A stretch of 64,000 nucleotides of DNA from Nematostella vectensis (lineage: Eukaryota > Cnidaria > Anthozoa > Actiniaria > Edwardsiidae), in NCBI RefSeq assembly GCF_932526225.1, contig NC_064035.1, positions 21,257,969-21,321,968 of the forward strand. Direction: 5' to 3'. The notes beneath the pieces are model-generated. The model ran no database searches and was not told where the DNA came from. It worked only from the letters and a program-made list of their open reading frames with translations. This document shows positions 15,101-24,246 of the stretch, one piece after another. Position 1 is the stretch's first letter. Every line of letters begins with the position of its first letter. The translations under genes and the position numbers were made by a program.

Positions 15101-18100
15101 CATCCGTTAGCCATCTTTGCCTGCTGATTCTTCCATCTTTTATATTCTTCAGCTGTTTTTGTGTATCTCTTTTTGACTGCATTGCACTCTTTTTTTCTAG
15201 CTTGCAGTGTTGTCGGAGGAGCGGCTCGCATTTGGTAACGTGCCCCTATACAGTGTTTCTAGACAAGTCTTCTTCATCTCGAATTCCTCATCGGATCACG
15301 CCATCTCGTTCAGATGGATGTTAGAGGGAACACCAGCAGATCAGGTACCCTTCACTAACCCCAGGCACAAAACCCAAACACCTGCTCACCCAGCATCTGC
15401 ACAGATTCACCCCTTGGCCATCCCACAGCCACACCGCTTCACCCCTTAGTCACCCAACAGGCAAACAGCTTCACCCCCTAGTCACCCAACAGGCACACAG
15501 CTTCACCCCCTAGTCACCTACAGTCACACAGCTTCACCCCTTAGTCACCTACAGTCACACAGCTTCACCCCTTAGTCACCCTACAGGCACACAGCTTCAC
15601 CCCTTAGTCACCCTACAGGCACACAGCTTCACCCCTTAGTCACCCTACAGGCACACAGCTTCACCCCTTAGTCAGCCTACAGGCACGCAGCTTCGCCCCT
15701 TAGTCACCCTACAGGCACACAGCTTCACCCCTTAGTCACCCTACAGGCACATAGCTTCACCCCTTAGTTACCCTACAGGCACACAGCTTCACCCCTTAGT
15801 CACCCTACAGGTCTACAACTTCACCCCTTAGTCACCCTACAGGCACACAGCTTTACCCCTTGGTCACCCAACAGGCGCACAGCTTCACCCCTTAGTCACC
15901 CTACAGGCACACAGCTTTACCCCTTGGTCACCCAACAGGCGCACAGCTTCACCCCTTAGTCACCCTACAGGCACACAGCTTCGCCCCTTAGTCACCCTAC
16001 AGGCACACAGCTTCACCCCTTAGTCACCCTACAGGCACACAGCTTCAACCCTTAGTCACCCTACAGGCACACAGCTCCACCCCATAGTCACCCAACAGGC
16101 ACACAGCTTGGCCCCTTAGTCACCCACAGGTCTACAGCTTCACCCCTTAGTCACCCTACAGGCACACAGCTTCACCCCTTAGTCACCCTACAGGCACACA
16201 GCTCCACCCCTTAGTCACCCTACAGGCACACAGCTTCACCCCTTAGTCACCCTACAGGCACACAGCTTCACCCCTTGGTCACCCTACAGGCACACAGCTC
16301 CACCCCTTAGTCACCCTACAGGCACACAGCTCCACCCCTTAGTCACCCTACAGGCACACAGCTTCACCCCTTAGTCACCCTACAGGCACACAGCTTCACC
16401 CCTTAGTCACCCTACAGGTCTACAGCTTCACCCCTTAGTCAGCCTACAGGCACACCTCTTCGCCCCTTAGTCACCCAACAGGTCTACAGGTTCACCCCTT
16501 GGTCATCGTACAGGTCTACTGGTTCACCCCTTGGTCACCCTACAGGCACACAGCTTCACCCCTTAGTCACCCTACAGTCACACAGCTTCAACCCTTAGTC
16601 ACCCTACAGGCACACAGCTCCACCCCTTAGTCACCCAACAGGCACACAGCTCCACCCCATAGTCACCCAACAGGCACACAGCTTGGCCCCTTAGTCACCC
16701 ACAGGTCTACAGCTTCACCCCTTAGTCACCCTACAGGCACACAGCTTCACCCCTTAGTCACCCTACAGGCACACAGCTCCACCCCTTAGTCACCCTACAG
16801 GCACACAGCTTCACCCCTTAGTCACCCTACAGGCACACAGCTTCACCCCTTGGTCACCCTACAGGCACTCAGCTCCACCCCTTAGTCACCCTACAGGCAC
16901 ACAGCTCCACCCCTTAGTCACCCTACAGGCACACAGCTTCACCCCTTAGTCACCCTACAGGCACACAGCTTCACCCCTTAGTCACCCTACAGGTCTACAG
17001 CTTCACCCCTTAGTCAGCCTACAGGCACACCTCTTCGCCCCTTAGTCACCCAACAGGTCTACAGGTTCACCCCTTGGTCATCGTACAGGTCTACAGCTTC
17101 ACCCCTTGGTCACCCTACAGGCACACAGCTTCACCCCTTAGTCACCCTACAGGTCTACTGGTTCACCCCTTAGTCACCCTACAGCCACACAGCTTCACCC
17201 CTTAGTCACCCTACAGGCACACAGTTTCACCCCTTAGTCACCCTACAGGTCTACAGCTTCACCCCTTAGTCAGCCTACAGGCACACCTCTTCGCCCCTTA
17301 GTCACCCAACAGGTCTACAGGTTCACCCCTTGGTCATCGTACAGGTCTACTGGTTCACCCCTTAGTCAGCCTACAGGCGCAGATCCTCGCCCTTATCAGC
17401 ACTCCTTATCTTACCTTCTCTTTCGGTTGATAGGTGGTTCTTATTGAGCCTGATCACGGTTACCTTCACCCTGGACAATCCACACTTCTGAAGGTACCGA
17501 CAAGTTTCACGTGTGCTGTCTTGTTTATGGTTATGCGGATTTAGGCAGATACATCTTGAAAGTATTGTTGAGTCTAAAATGTTACATCATCATAATGTGT
17601 TTGAACTTATTTGATCCATACATCTGGTCAAAAGCTTGATTTATTTCTTAATGACGTATAGTGTTAATAAGGTGAAGTTATACCCTCCACATGCCCAATC
17701 GAGATGTGCCGTGTTTCACCTGCAGTAATGGCCACCCACCCATCCACACCATGCCTGCCATGTGCAATTAGCTTTCTAGACAACTATGGGTTTGCCTTAT
17801 TTACATATTTGTCACGAGCTAACTATTATAGTTTTCTTATTTTGCTATTTACCACATGCTTACTATTATAGATCTCTTATTTACCTATTTACCACGCGCT
17901 TACTATTGCAGATTTCTTATTTTCCTATTTACCACATGCTTGCTATTATAGATCTCTTATTTACCTATTTACCACGCGCTATCTATTATAGATCTCTTAT
18001 TTACCTATTTACCACATGCTTACTATTATAGATCTCTTATTTACCTATTTACCATGCGCTTACTATTGCAGATCTCTTATTTACCTATTTACCATGCGCT

Positions 18101-21100
18101 TACTATTGCAGATCTCTTATTTACCTATTTACCACGTGCTTACTATTATAGATGTCTTATTTACCTATTTAACACGTGCTTACTATTATAGATCTCTTAT
18201 TTACCTATTTAACACGCGCTTACTATTGCAGATCTCTTATTTACCTATTTACCACATGCTTACTATTATAGATCTCTTATTTACCTATTTACCACATGCT
18301 TACTATTATAGATCTCTTATTTACCTATTTACCACGTGCTTACTATTATAGATCTCTTATTTATCTATTTACCACGCGCTTACTATTATAGATCTCTTAT
18401 TTACCTAATTACCATGCGCTTACTATTATAGATCTCTTATTTACCTATTTACCACATGCTTACTATTATAGATCTATTATTTACCTATTTACCACACGCT
18501 TACTATTATAGATCTCTTATTTTCCTATTTACCACGCGCTTACTATTATAGATCTCTTATTTACCTATTTACCACGCGCTTACTATTATCGATCTCTTAT
18601 TTACCTATTTACCACGCGCTTACTATTATAGATCTCTTATTTTCCTATTTACCATGTACTTACTATTATAGATCTCTTATTTACCTATTTACCACATACT
18701 TACTATTATAGATCTCTTATTTAGCTATTTACCACATGCTTACTATTATAGATCTCTTATTTACCTATTTACCACGTGCTTACTATTAAAGATCTCTTAT
18801 TTACCTATTTACCACATGCTTACTATTATAGATCTCTTGTTTACCTATTTACCACATGCTTACTATTATAGATCTCTTATTTACCTATTTACCACGCGCT
18901 TACTATTATCGATCTCTTATTTACCTTTTTACCATCCGCTTACTATTATAGATCTCTTATTTACCTATTTACCATGCGCTTACTATTGCAGATCTCTTAT
19001 TTACCTATTTACCACGTGCTTACTATTATAGATCTCTTATTTACCTATTTACCACGCGCTTACTATTATAGATCTCTTATTTACCTATTTACCACATGAT
19101 TACTATTATAGATCTCTTATTTACCTATTTACCACGTGCTTACTATTATAGATCTCTTATTTACCTATTTACCACATGCTTACTATTATAGATCTCTTAT
19201 TTACCTATTTACCACGCGCTTACTATTATAGATCTCTTATTTACCTATTTACCACATGCTTACTATTATAGATCTCTTATTTACCTATTTACCATGCACT
19301 TACTATTATAGATCTCTTATTTACCTATTTACCACATGCTTACTATTATAGATCTCTTATTTACCTATTTACCACGCGCTTACTATTATAGATCTCTTAT
19401 TTACCTATTTACCATGCGCTTACTATTGCAGATCTCTTATTTACCTATTTACCACGTGCTTACTATTATAGATCTCTTATTTACCTATTTACCACGCGCT
19501 TACTATTATAGATCTCTTATTTACCTATTTACCACATGATTACTATTATAGATCTCTTATTTACCTATTTACCACGTGCTTACTATTATAGATCTCTTAT
19601 TTACCTATTTACCACATGCTTACTATTATAGATCTCTTATTTACCTATTTACCACGCGCTTACTATTATAGATCTCTTATTTACCTATTTACCACATGCT
19701 TACTATTATAGATCTCTTATTTACCTATTTACCATGCGCTTACTATTATAGATCTCTTATTTACCTATTTACCACATGCTTACTATTATAGATCTCTTAT
19801 TTACCTATTTACCACGCGCTTACAATTATAGATCTCTTATTTACCTATTTGCCACATGCTTACTATTATCGATCTCTTATTTACCTATTTACCACGCGCT
19901 TACTATTATAGATCTCTTATTTACCTATTTACCACATGCTTACTATTATAGATCTCTTATTTACCTATTTACCACGCGCTTACTATTATAGATACCTTAT
20001 TTACCTATTTGACACATGCTTACTATTATAGATCTCTTATTTACCTATTTACCACGCGCTTACTATTATAGATCTCTTATTTACCTATTTACCACATGCT
20101 TACTATTATAGATCTCTTATTTACCTATTTACCATGCGCTTACTATTATAGATCTCTTATTTACCTATTTACCACATGCTTACTATTATAGATCTCTTAT
20201 TTACCTATTTACCACGCGCTTACAATTATAGATCTCTTATTTACCTATTTGCCACATGCTTACTATTATCGATCTCTTATTTACCTATTTACCACGCGCT
20301 TACTATTATAGATCTCTTATTTACCTATTTACCACATGCTTACTATTATAGATCTCTTATTTACCTATTTACCACGCGCTTACTATTATAGATATCTTAT
20401 TTACCTATTTGACACGCGCTTACTATTGCAGATCTCTTATTTACCTATTTACCACGTGCTTACTATTATAGATGTCTTATTTACCTATTTAACACGCGCT
20501 TACTATTGCAGATCTCGTTCTTCTCCTGTGGTGCACCCTCCATGTACGACATGGACATTCTGTGTGAGGTCAGTACTAAATACTAAACTTGTAACACCGT
20601 TCGAATTCTGCTAGCAGGCTATGATCCTGTATAAATATAACGTAAATGTGGACCGACACTCGACACTCCCCTTTTCGTGGTGTTTTAATTTTCAGGCAAT
20701 GCATATTCAGTGTAAATGTCTACCTCGAAACTACGCATTGCTTTGTTTTGTTTCTTCAAATCGTGAACCAGTGGAGCCTTTGACGGACTCACACTGATAT
20801 CGCGCTGTCAGACATTTTATTTAAGGTGTAACCTTTTGCCAACCGACAGGGGAAGTCTGAAGGTCTTCACCATTCACTATTGTGCCATTTCAAACGCCGT
20901 ACTGACAGTCATAATAAACATTGCTATAGATCGTAGATGAGACAGAAATGGCGATGTTCAACGAGCGACTTATAAAGTGGACCAACGAGCAGGAGGAACG
21001 CCAATACACATTCACCATTACAGAAGCTGACGTGACCAGACCACGGTCCGGACCACGCCTGAGATCCCTGGACTCATCCAACACCCCTCACTCCAAATCC

Positions 21101-24009
21101 GAGAGCGATCTTAGGCGCTACCAAGCCCTCCCCCCAATAGGCAGTCAGGAGCCCACGAACACCAGTAAACAGAGGAGGAAGTCAAGCACTCCTCCCCAGC
21201 CCTCCCCTCCTGAGTCGTTCTGGCTGCATTTAGGGGTGACCGCGAGGACGCACATGATCGCTGAGTTTCACAGAAGTTTCCCGGAAAACACCAACGAATT
21301 CATTATTGACCAGTAAGAATACCAGTTCCTTTATAAAAAAGATACCTTGCAATTGAATGACTGTTTGAATTCGTAATATAAAAAGAAATCAATCAGGCAC
21401 CTAATAAGAGGCCCCAACCTCTATTAAACGGGCAACTTTCTTTACCTTCAATTCCAATTCCTTGAAAAAAAAACTACATTAAGAATCCAGGCTGCTTAAT
21501 TGAGGTGTCACTGTTCTTCAGTCCGACGCCGTCTTTTTAGCCTCTTTATGTGATTGGGTTGCCTGTCATTGGTGATAAAAGTATCTATTTGACCTGTAGG
21601 CGCTACGTAGTGAATCACGAGGAGAACAAGGAGACAGGCGACCTGTCTGCTCTCGTCTCATGCACCAACAGCGAGATGAACGTCATCACAGACGTCATGT
21701 CAGTCATACTCAGGTAACCATGGCAATGTCACTACCCCATGTAGCTATAGCGACGTCATGTCAGTCATACTCAGGTAACCATGGTAATATCACTACCCCA
21801 TGTAGCTATAGCGACGTCATGCCAGTCATACTCAGGTAACCATGGTAATATCACTACCCCATGTAGCTATAGCGACGTCATGCCAGTCATAATCAGGTAA
21901 CCATGGTAATATCACTACCCCATGTAGCTATAGCGACATCATGCCAGTCATACTCAGGTAACCATGGTAATATCACTACCGCATGTAGCTATAGCGACGT
22001 CATGCCAGTCATACTCAGGTAACCAAGTTAATATCACTACCGCATGTAGCTATAGCTTCATTAATTATACTTTGGTAGTCATAGCAATGCCTCTGTATTA
22101 CAACGAAATTTGTATGTGAGTATATGATGATTTTTCCTTGACTCAAATATAGTAATAATTTAACTTGTTGAAACTCGATTTTTTTAAACCGTTCGAATAT
22201 CGTTTGAATATCGCGTAGAAAGAAAAGTTACTTTAGTCACATCTGCTTTATAAAAGTCTTTTTTTCTAGTTAATACAAAGTTGTTGAGCAAGTCTTTTCC
22301 AACTGACTTGTTGAGCAAGTCTTTTCCAACTGACTTGTTGAGCAAGTCTTTTACTACTGACTTGTTGAGCAAGTCTTTTCGTACTGACTTGTTGAGCTAG
22401 TATTTTCCTACTGACTTGTTCCTGTCGCTTGTTTCAGGGGTTTGCTGGAGGACAGTAATTTCCACGGCTCTCTTGGGGAATTGGATAACGAGCCGGTCCC
22501 ATACTTTAGACAGCTTGGCGAGACCCCTTACATTTACGAACACACCCCATCCAGGGCCTCCTCGTCCTCTAGCAGCCGCAGTGAGCCTGGACATGAGTAC
22601 CAAGATGAGCCTGACCAAGCCGAGTCACGTGCTCAGGAGGTAAGACAAAAGGAGAGGGGACGATAAAACACATCTCGTAACGTAGACATTATCTGATGGA
22701 ACTTCCATTAAGCAGCCGGGTGGTCACTTAATAGAGGTTCCTGTGTATACATCACTTTTAACGGTCCCTAGGGTGGTCACTTAATAGAGGTTCCTGTGTA
22801 TACATCACTTTGCACGGTCCCTAGGGTGGTCACTTAATAGAGGTTCCTATGTATACATCACTTTGCACGGTCCCTAGGGTGGTCACTTAATAGAGGTTCC
22901 TGTGTATACATCACTTTGCACGGTCCCTGGGGTGGTCACTTAATAGAGGTTCCTGTGTAATACATCACTTTGCACGGTCCCTAGGGTGGTCACTTAATAG
23001 AGGTTCCTGTGTATACATCACTTTGCACGGTCCCTAGGGTGGTCGCTTAATAGAGGTTCCTGTGTATACATCACTTTTCACGGTCCCTAGGGTGGTCGCC
23101 TAATAGAGCTTCCTTTGTATAGTTCCTCTGTGTTCATCATTTTTGCTCGAGTACGGACAACGTTAGAAAAGGGTGGATGGACTTAGGGGTTTTTTTTAGC
23201 TGCTGGTAAGCAGCTGTGGAGGATTAATGGGCTCTAAGTATCAATGGGCTCTAAGGATATGAAGGGCGCGAGATAGATGGCAATGACGCGTGATGTTTGT
23301 CCCTAGTCCTCGTACCAAGTCTCCCATCACGACGACCGCGCATCCAGCCGGACACACGAGATCGTGCAGCGCAGCAGTTCCGTCCTGTCAGCGGTCGATC
23401 ATCTAAGAGACGAGTCTCTTGACCCCGAATGGAAGGCTTCACAGCGCAACAAAGCCAGAAGGTGCCCATCCTTTACCATACCCCTCCCAGCTAATAACCC
23501 TTACCCACCCCTTCAAAAGCGGAATGTACACCCCTCCCCTTTCTGCTAACAACCCACCCCTACAAAGGCATGATGTACGCTCCCTGCCCTCCCTGCTAAC
23601 AACCATTACCCACCCCTACAAAGGCATGATGTACGCTCCCTCCCCTTTCTGCTAACAACCCTTACCCACCCCTTCAAAGGCACGATTTACGCTCCCTGCT
23701 TAGAGCCCTTATCCATCTCTTCAAGGCGAGATGTACGCCCCCCCCGCCCTTCCTACTAACGATACTTACCTACTTCTTGCAAGATACGCCCCTTGTCCCT
23801 TTAAAGTCCCTGATCAACCTCTGTTAAGCCAGAATTTACTCACAATTCAATTTTTCTGTTCCAGTTTGCCCGAGTTCACGTCGCTACTTGAGTCAGTCAT
23901 TGAGAACTCGCTTCTAAACATCATGACGGAAGCCAATTATGGCGAGCTGAGCCTGACGGCGCGCCCGCGTGTTATCGCACTTCCGCCCAGCAGACTTGCC
24001 AAACGATGA
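139..24009 (+). CDS. CFAP65: CFAP65 (CCDC108), C-terminal half, 24 exons
   Basis: Cilia- and flagella-associated protein 65, an ASH/MSP-domain protein of motile cilia and sperm flagella. Exons read here: 139-228, 1162-1215, 1577-1662, 1767-1851, 2365-2453, 5560-5626, 5792-5957, 6225-6353, 6657-6813, 7063-7131, 7438-7566, 8759-8843, 11076-11167, 11663-11918, 13116-13229, 14924-15079, 15201-15344, 17434-17493, 20512-20568, 20930-21312, 21600-21713, 22438-22639, 23307-23461 and 23865-24009. All have AG/GT borders and matching phases; they total 3084 nt, giving 1027 residues and a TGA stop. Family-typical stretches include [61 protein letters not shown] and the C-terminal RPRVIALPP. The order matches the vertebrate protein as I recall it (about 1900 residues), so the N-terminal half lies upstream of the window. 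The low-complexity segment in the 22438 exon is also expected. Single exon borders could be off, but the identity is firm. Confidence 0.94.
229..1161. other. CFAP65 intron with a 65-bp tandem repeat
   Basis: This intron is AT-rich. Its only clear structure is about three copies of a 65-bp unit from about 855 to 1055, each containing the core GACTTTCTTATA and ending near CCGTAATATAC. Copy starts fall at 861, 926 and 991. Short open frames here are repeat artefacts with no family resemblance. Confidence 0.75.
2454..5215. repeat. 25-bp minisatellite, about 110 copies, seeded by a splice donor
   Basis: A near-perfect 25-bp tandem array starts at the first intron base after the exon ending at 2453. 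The core is GTCAGTATGGATAAGGACAG. The exon ends in AAGGAGATACCAG followed by GTCAGTATGG. Several units (near 2641, 2818, 2993, 3617 and 4165) repeat AAGGAGATACCAGGTCA exactly, so the unit spans the exon/intron junction. Nearly every unit carries AG|GTCAGT or AG|GTCATT. Variant units (GTACGGAGAAGG) cluster in short blocks, as expected from local duplication. Confidence 0.95.
5216..5520. repeat. A/C-rich tract and a 47-bp direct duplication
   Basis: After the 25-bp array the intron holds an A/C-rich run with AACAAC-type triplets (5218-5290). A 47-bp segment beginning TACTTTAAC is then duplicated, with copy starts at 5420 and 5467. The rest of the intron up to the acceptor at 5559 is unremarkable. 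Confidence 0.6.
6354..6656. other. Plain CFAP65 intron
   Basis: No repeat array, element or open frame was recognised in this 303-bp intron. It runs from a GTTTGT donor to a TTCATAG acceptor. Confidence 0.6.
7132..7437. other. Plain CFAP65 intron
   Basis: This 306-bp intron has a strong GTAAGAG donor and a polypyrimidine acceptor TTTTTTTCCAG. No repeat or element was seen. Confidence 0.6.
7537..8600. repeat. 52-bp minisatellite carrying an exon end and its donor, about 20 copies
   Basis: The unit is 52 bp and includes a copy of the last 29-30 nt of the exon ending at 7566 (coding for [10 protein letters not shown]). It is followed by the donor GTAAGAG and a short intron piece containing ACACTGACATGG. 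The real exon supplies the first copy. Some units are shortened by internal deletion, near 7775-7830 and 8365-8430. Because the unit length is not a multiple of three and TTAG/TGA stops occur, use of a downstream donor would break the frame. Confidence 0.95.
9180..11066. repeat. 35-bp minisatellite changing to a mixed 33-bp type
   Basis: The 35-bp unit has core GATGTTGCGTCAGCACGCAT followed by CTTGTGAGTATTGAC, giving about 43 copies to about 10690. The array then mixes with a unit containing GATGGCGTCCAGTTGACGTG up to the acceptor at 11075. Each 35-bp unit contains GTGAGTAT, close to an ideal U1 snRNA pairing site. The last partial unit (GATGTTGTGT) runs into the true acceptor GCCTACAG, so the array abuts the 3' splice site. 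The intron start (8844-9180) has no repeat. Confidence 0.93.
11168..11662. other. Plain CFAP65 intron
   Basis: No repeat array or mobile element was recognised in this intron. It runs from donor GTATGG to acceptor CATCCTCTAG. Short frames here do not resemble known proteins. Confidence 0.55.
12371..13008. mobile_element. Non-autonomous element (MITE) with about 90-bp inverted ends
   Basis: The ends are inverted copies. The left segment starts GCTTATAGCC and passes through AATAAACGTTGTCGGTGCC; the right segment ends with its reverse complement at 12970-13008. Identity continues about 70 bp further in, to ATCACGG. The interior has no coding capacity but holds two diverged direct copies of an 80-bp segment beginning GGATTTCTAAGGAC (12519 and 12700). 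The element lies wholly within a CFAP65 intron. No clean target duplication was found, so the superfamily is unknown. Confidence 0.75.
13222..13645. repeat. 30-bp minisatellite seeded by a splice donor, about 14 copies
   Basis: The exon ending at 13229 finishes with TACGTG followed by GTATGGTGG. The 30-bp unit is GTATGGTGGAATGTGTTG plus TTTACCCACGTG, so every unit repeats the pair ACGTG|GTATGG. Variants differ mainly in TTTACC versus TTTACG and in a 31-bp form with TGTGTACC. The array is interrupted at 13645 by a LINE fragment and resumes at 14684. Confidence 0.93.
13646..14061 (+). pseudogene. 3' end of a non-LTR retrotransposon (CR1/L2-like ORF2 C-terminus)
   Basis: A conceptual frame begins with [13 protein letters not shown], stops at 13722, and after a frameshift continues with [10 protein letters not shown] and [13 protein letters not shown] to a stop at 13936. 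This arrangement is typical of the C-terminal tail of LINE ORF2 proteins. An AT-rich 3' UTR follows and leads into the tetranucleotide tail. The 5' end is truncated, as is usual for target-primed insertion. Flanking TTTAC and TTAC could be remnants of a short target duplication in the 30-bp array. Confidence 0.72.
14062..14683. repeat. CTAC/CGAC tetranucleotide microsatellite, about 620 bp
   Basis: A pure run of CTAC, then CGAC, then mixed CTAC/CGAC blocks ends in CTAT repeats. It lies immediately 3' of the LINE fragment and is probably the expanded 3' tail of that insertion. All long frames across it (PTYLPTYR and similar) are repeat artefacts. Confidence 0.95.
14684..14830. repeat. Continuation of the 30-bp donor-derived array
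   Basis: About four more units of the 30-bp repeat (ACGTGGTATGGTGGAATG core) follow the microsatellite. This shows that the LINE and its tail were inserted into a pre-existing array. Confidence 0.85.
15405..17395. repeat. 32-bp minisatellite with higher-order blocks, about 62 copies
   Basis: The unit has core CACCCCTTAGTCACCCTACA followed by GGCACACAGCTT. Each unit contains CCTACAG|GC, a weak acceptor-like site. A block of about 590 bp with a recognisable order of variants (CTCC, CTTGG and GGTCTACAGC forms) recurs near 16065, 16640 and partly 17170, indicating higher-order duplication. The array lies between the exons ending at 15344 and starting at 17434. Confidence 0.93.
17787..20511. repeat. 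40-bp minisatellite containing the downstream splice acceptor, about 68 copies
   Basis: The unit is 40 bp: GATCTCTTATTTACCTATTT followed by ACCACGCGCTTACTATTATA. The true 3' splice site ahead of the exon at 20512 is CTTACTATTGCAG followed by ATCTCGTT, which is one more unit. At least seven internal units (for example near 17900, 18061, 18101, 18221, 18981, 19421 and 20421) have TATTGCAG instead of TATTATAG, giving duplicate acceptors. Blocks repeat at 400 bp (19776 and 20176) and 440 bp (19095 and 19535). Confidence 0.95.
20569..20929. other. Plain CFAP65 intron
   Basis: This 361-bp intron runs from donor GTCAGT to acceptor TTGCTATAG. No repeat or element was recognised. Confidence 0.55.
21691..22055. 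repeat. 61-bp repeat carrying 23 nt of exon plus donor, six copies
   Basis: The exon ending at 21713 supplies the first copy: GACGTCATGTCAGTCATACT plus CAG, followed by GTAACCATGG. Five further copies start at 21752, 21813, 21874, 21935 and 21996. Each contains the same exonic 23 nt and the GTAACC donor, with one to three substitutions. Confidence 0.95.
22277..22425. repeat. 27-bp tandem repeat, about 5.5 copies
   Basis: The unit contains CTTGTTGAGCAAGTC plus TTTTCCAACTGA. The last copy runs into the polypyrimidine stretch of the acceptor at 22437. The unit does not include the AG itself. Confidence 0.85.
22715..23125. repeat. 53-bp tandem repeat with an acceptor-like end, about 7.5 copies
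   Basis: The unit contains GGTGGTCACTTAATAGAGGT and ends in GCACGGTCCCTAG. The true acceptor of the next exon (23306) ends GTCCCTAG, so the units share its last eight bases. Confidence 0.88.
23475..23760. repeat. Imperfect C-rich repeat of about 55-60 bp
   Basis: About five diverged copies of a segment with CTGCTAACAACC, TACCCACCCC and GATGTACGCTCCC fill most of the last CFAP65 intron. The acceptor TTCTGTTCCAG at 23864 is outside the array. Confidence 0.7.
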
Positions 24010-24117
24010 CAAGCGCACATTAACTGTATATAATAGAATGTCTGTAGAAAAACTTGCAGGGTTTTTTTTATTGAATTGCAAACTAGTTTGTGTGGTAAAT
24101 GCCTGCAAGCATTGGAT

Positions 24118-24123
24118 AATAAA
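24118..24123 (+). promoter_or_regulatory. Probable CFAP65 polyadenylation signal
   Basis: AATAAA lies 109 nt after the CFAP65 stop codon. It is the first canonical signal downstream. Confidence 0.6.
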
Positions 24124-24246
24124 ACATTTATATTTTCCTGTCGTAAAACTACGTGAAAAGCATTCGTTTTTCGTTCATAGGTAAAAGCTGCTGACCTATT
24201 TCGACTAGCACTTTGGAAATCTCAGGGAAATGGGGAAGAAGTAGTG

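Noticed and set aside
17787-20614. Many open frames of 60-110 codons with [14 protein letters not shown] motifs
   Set aside because: They are translations of the 40-bp minisatellite inside a CFAP65 intron and start again at each repeat.
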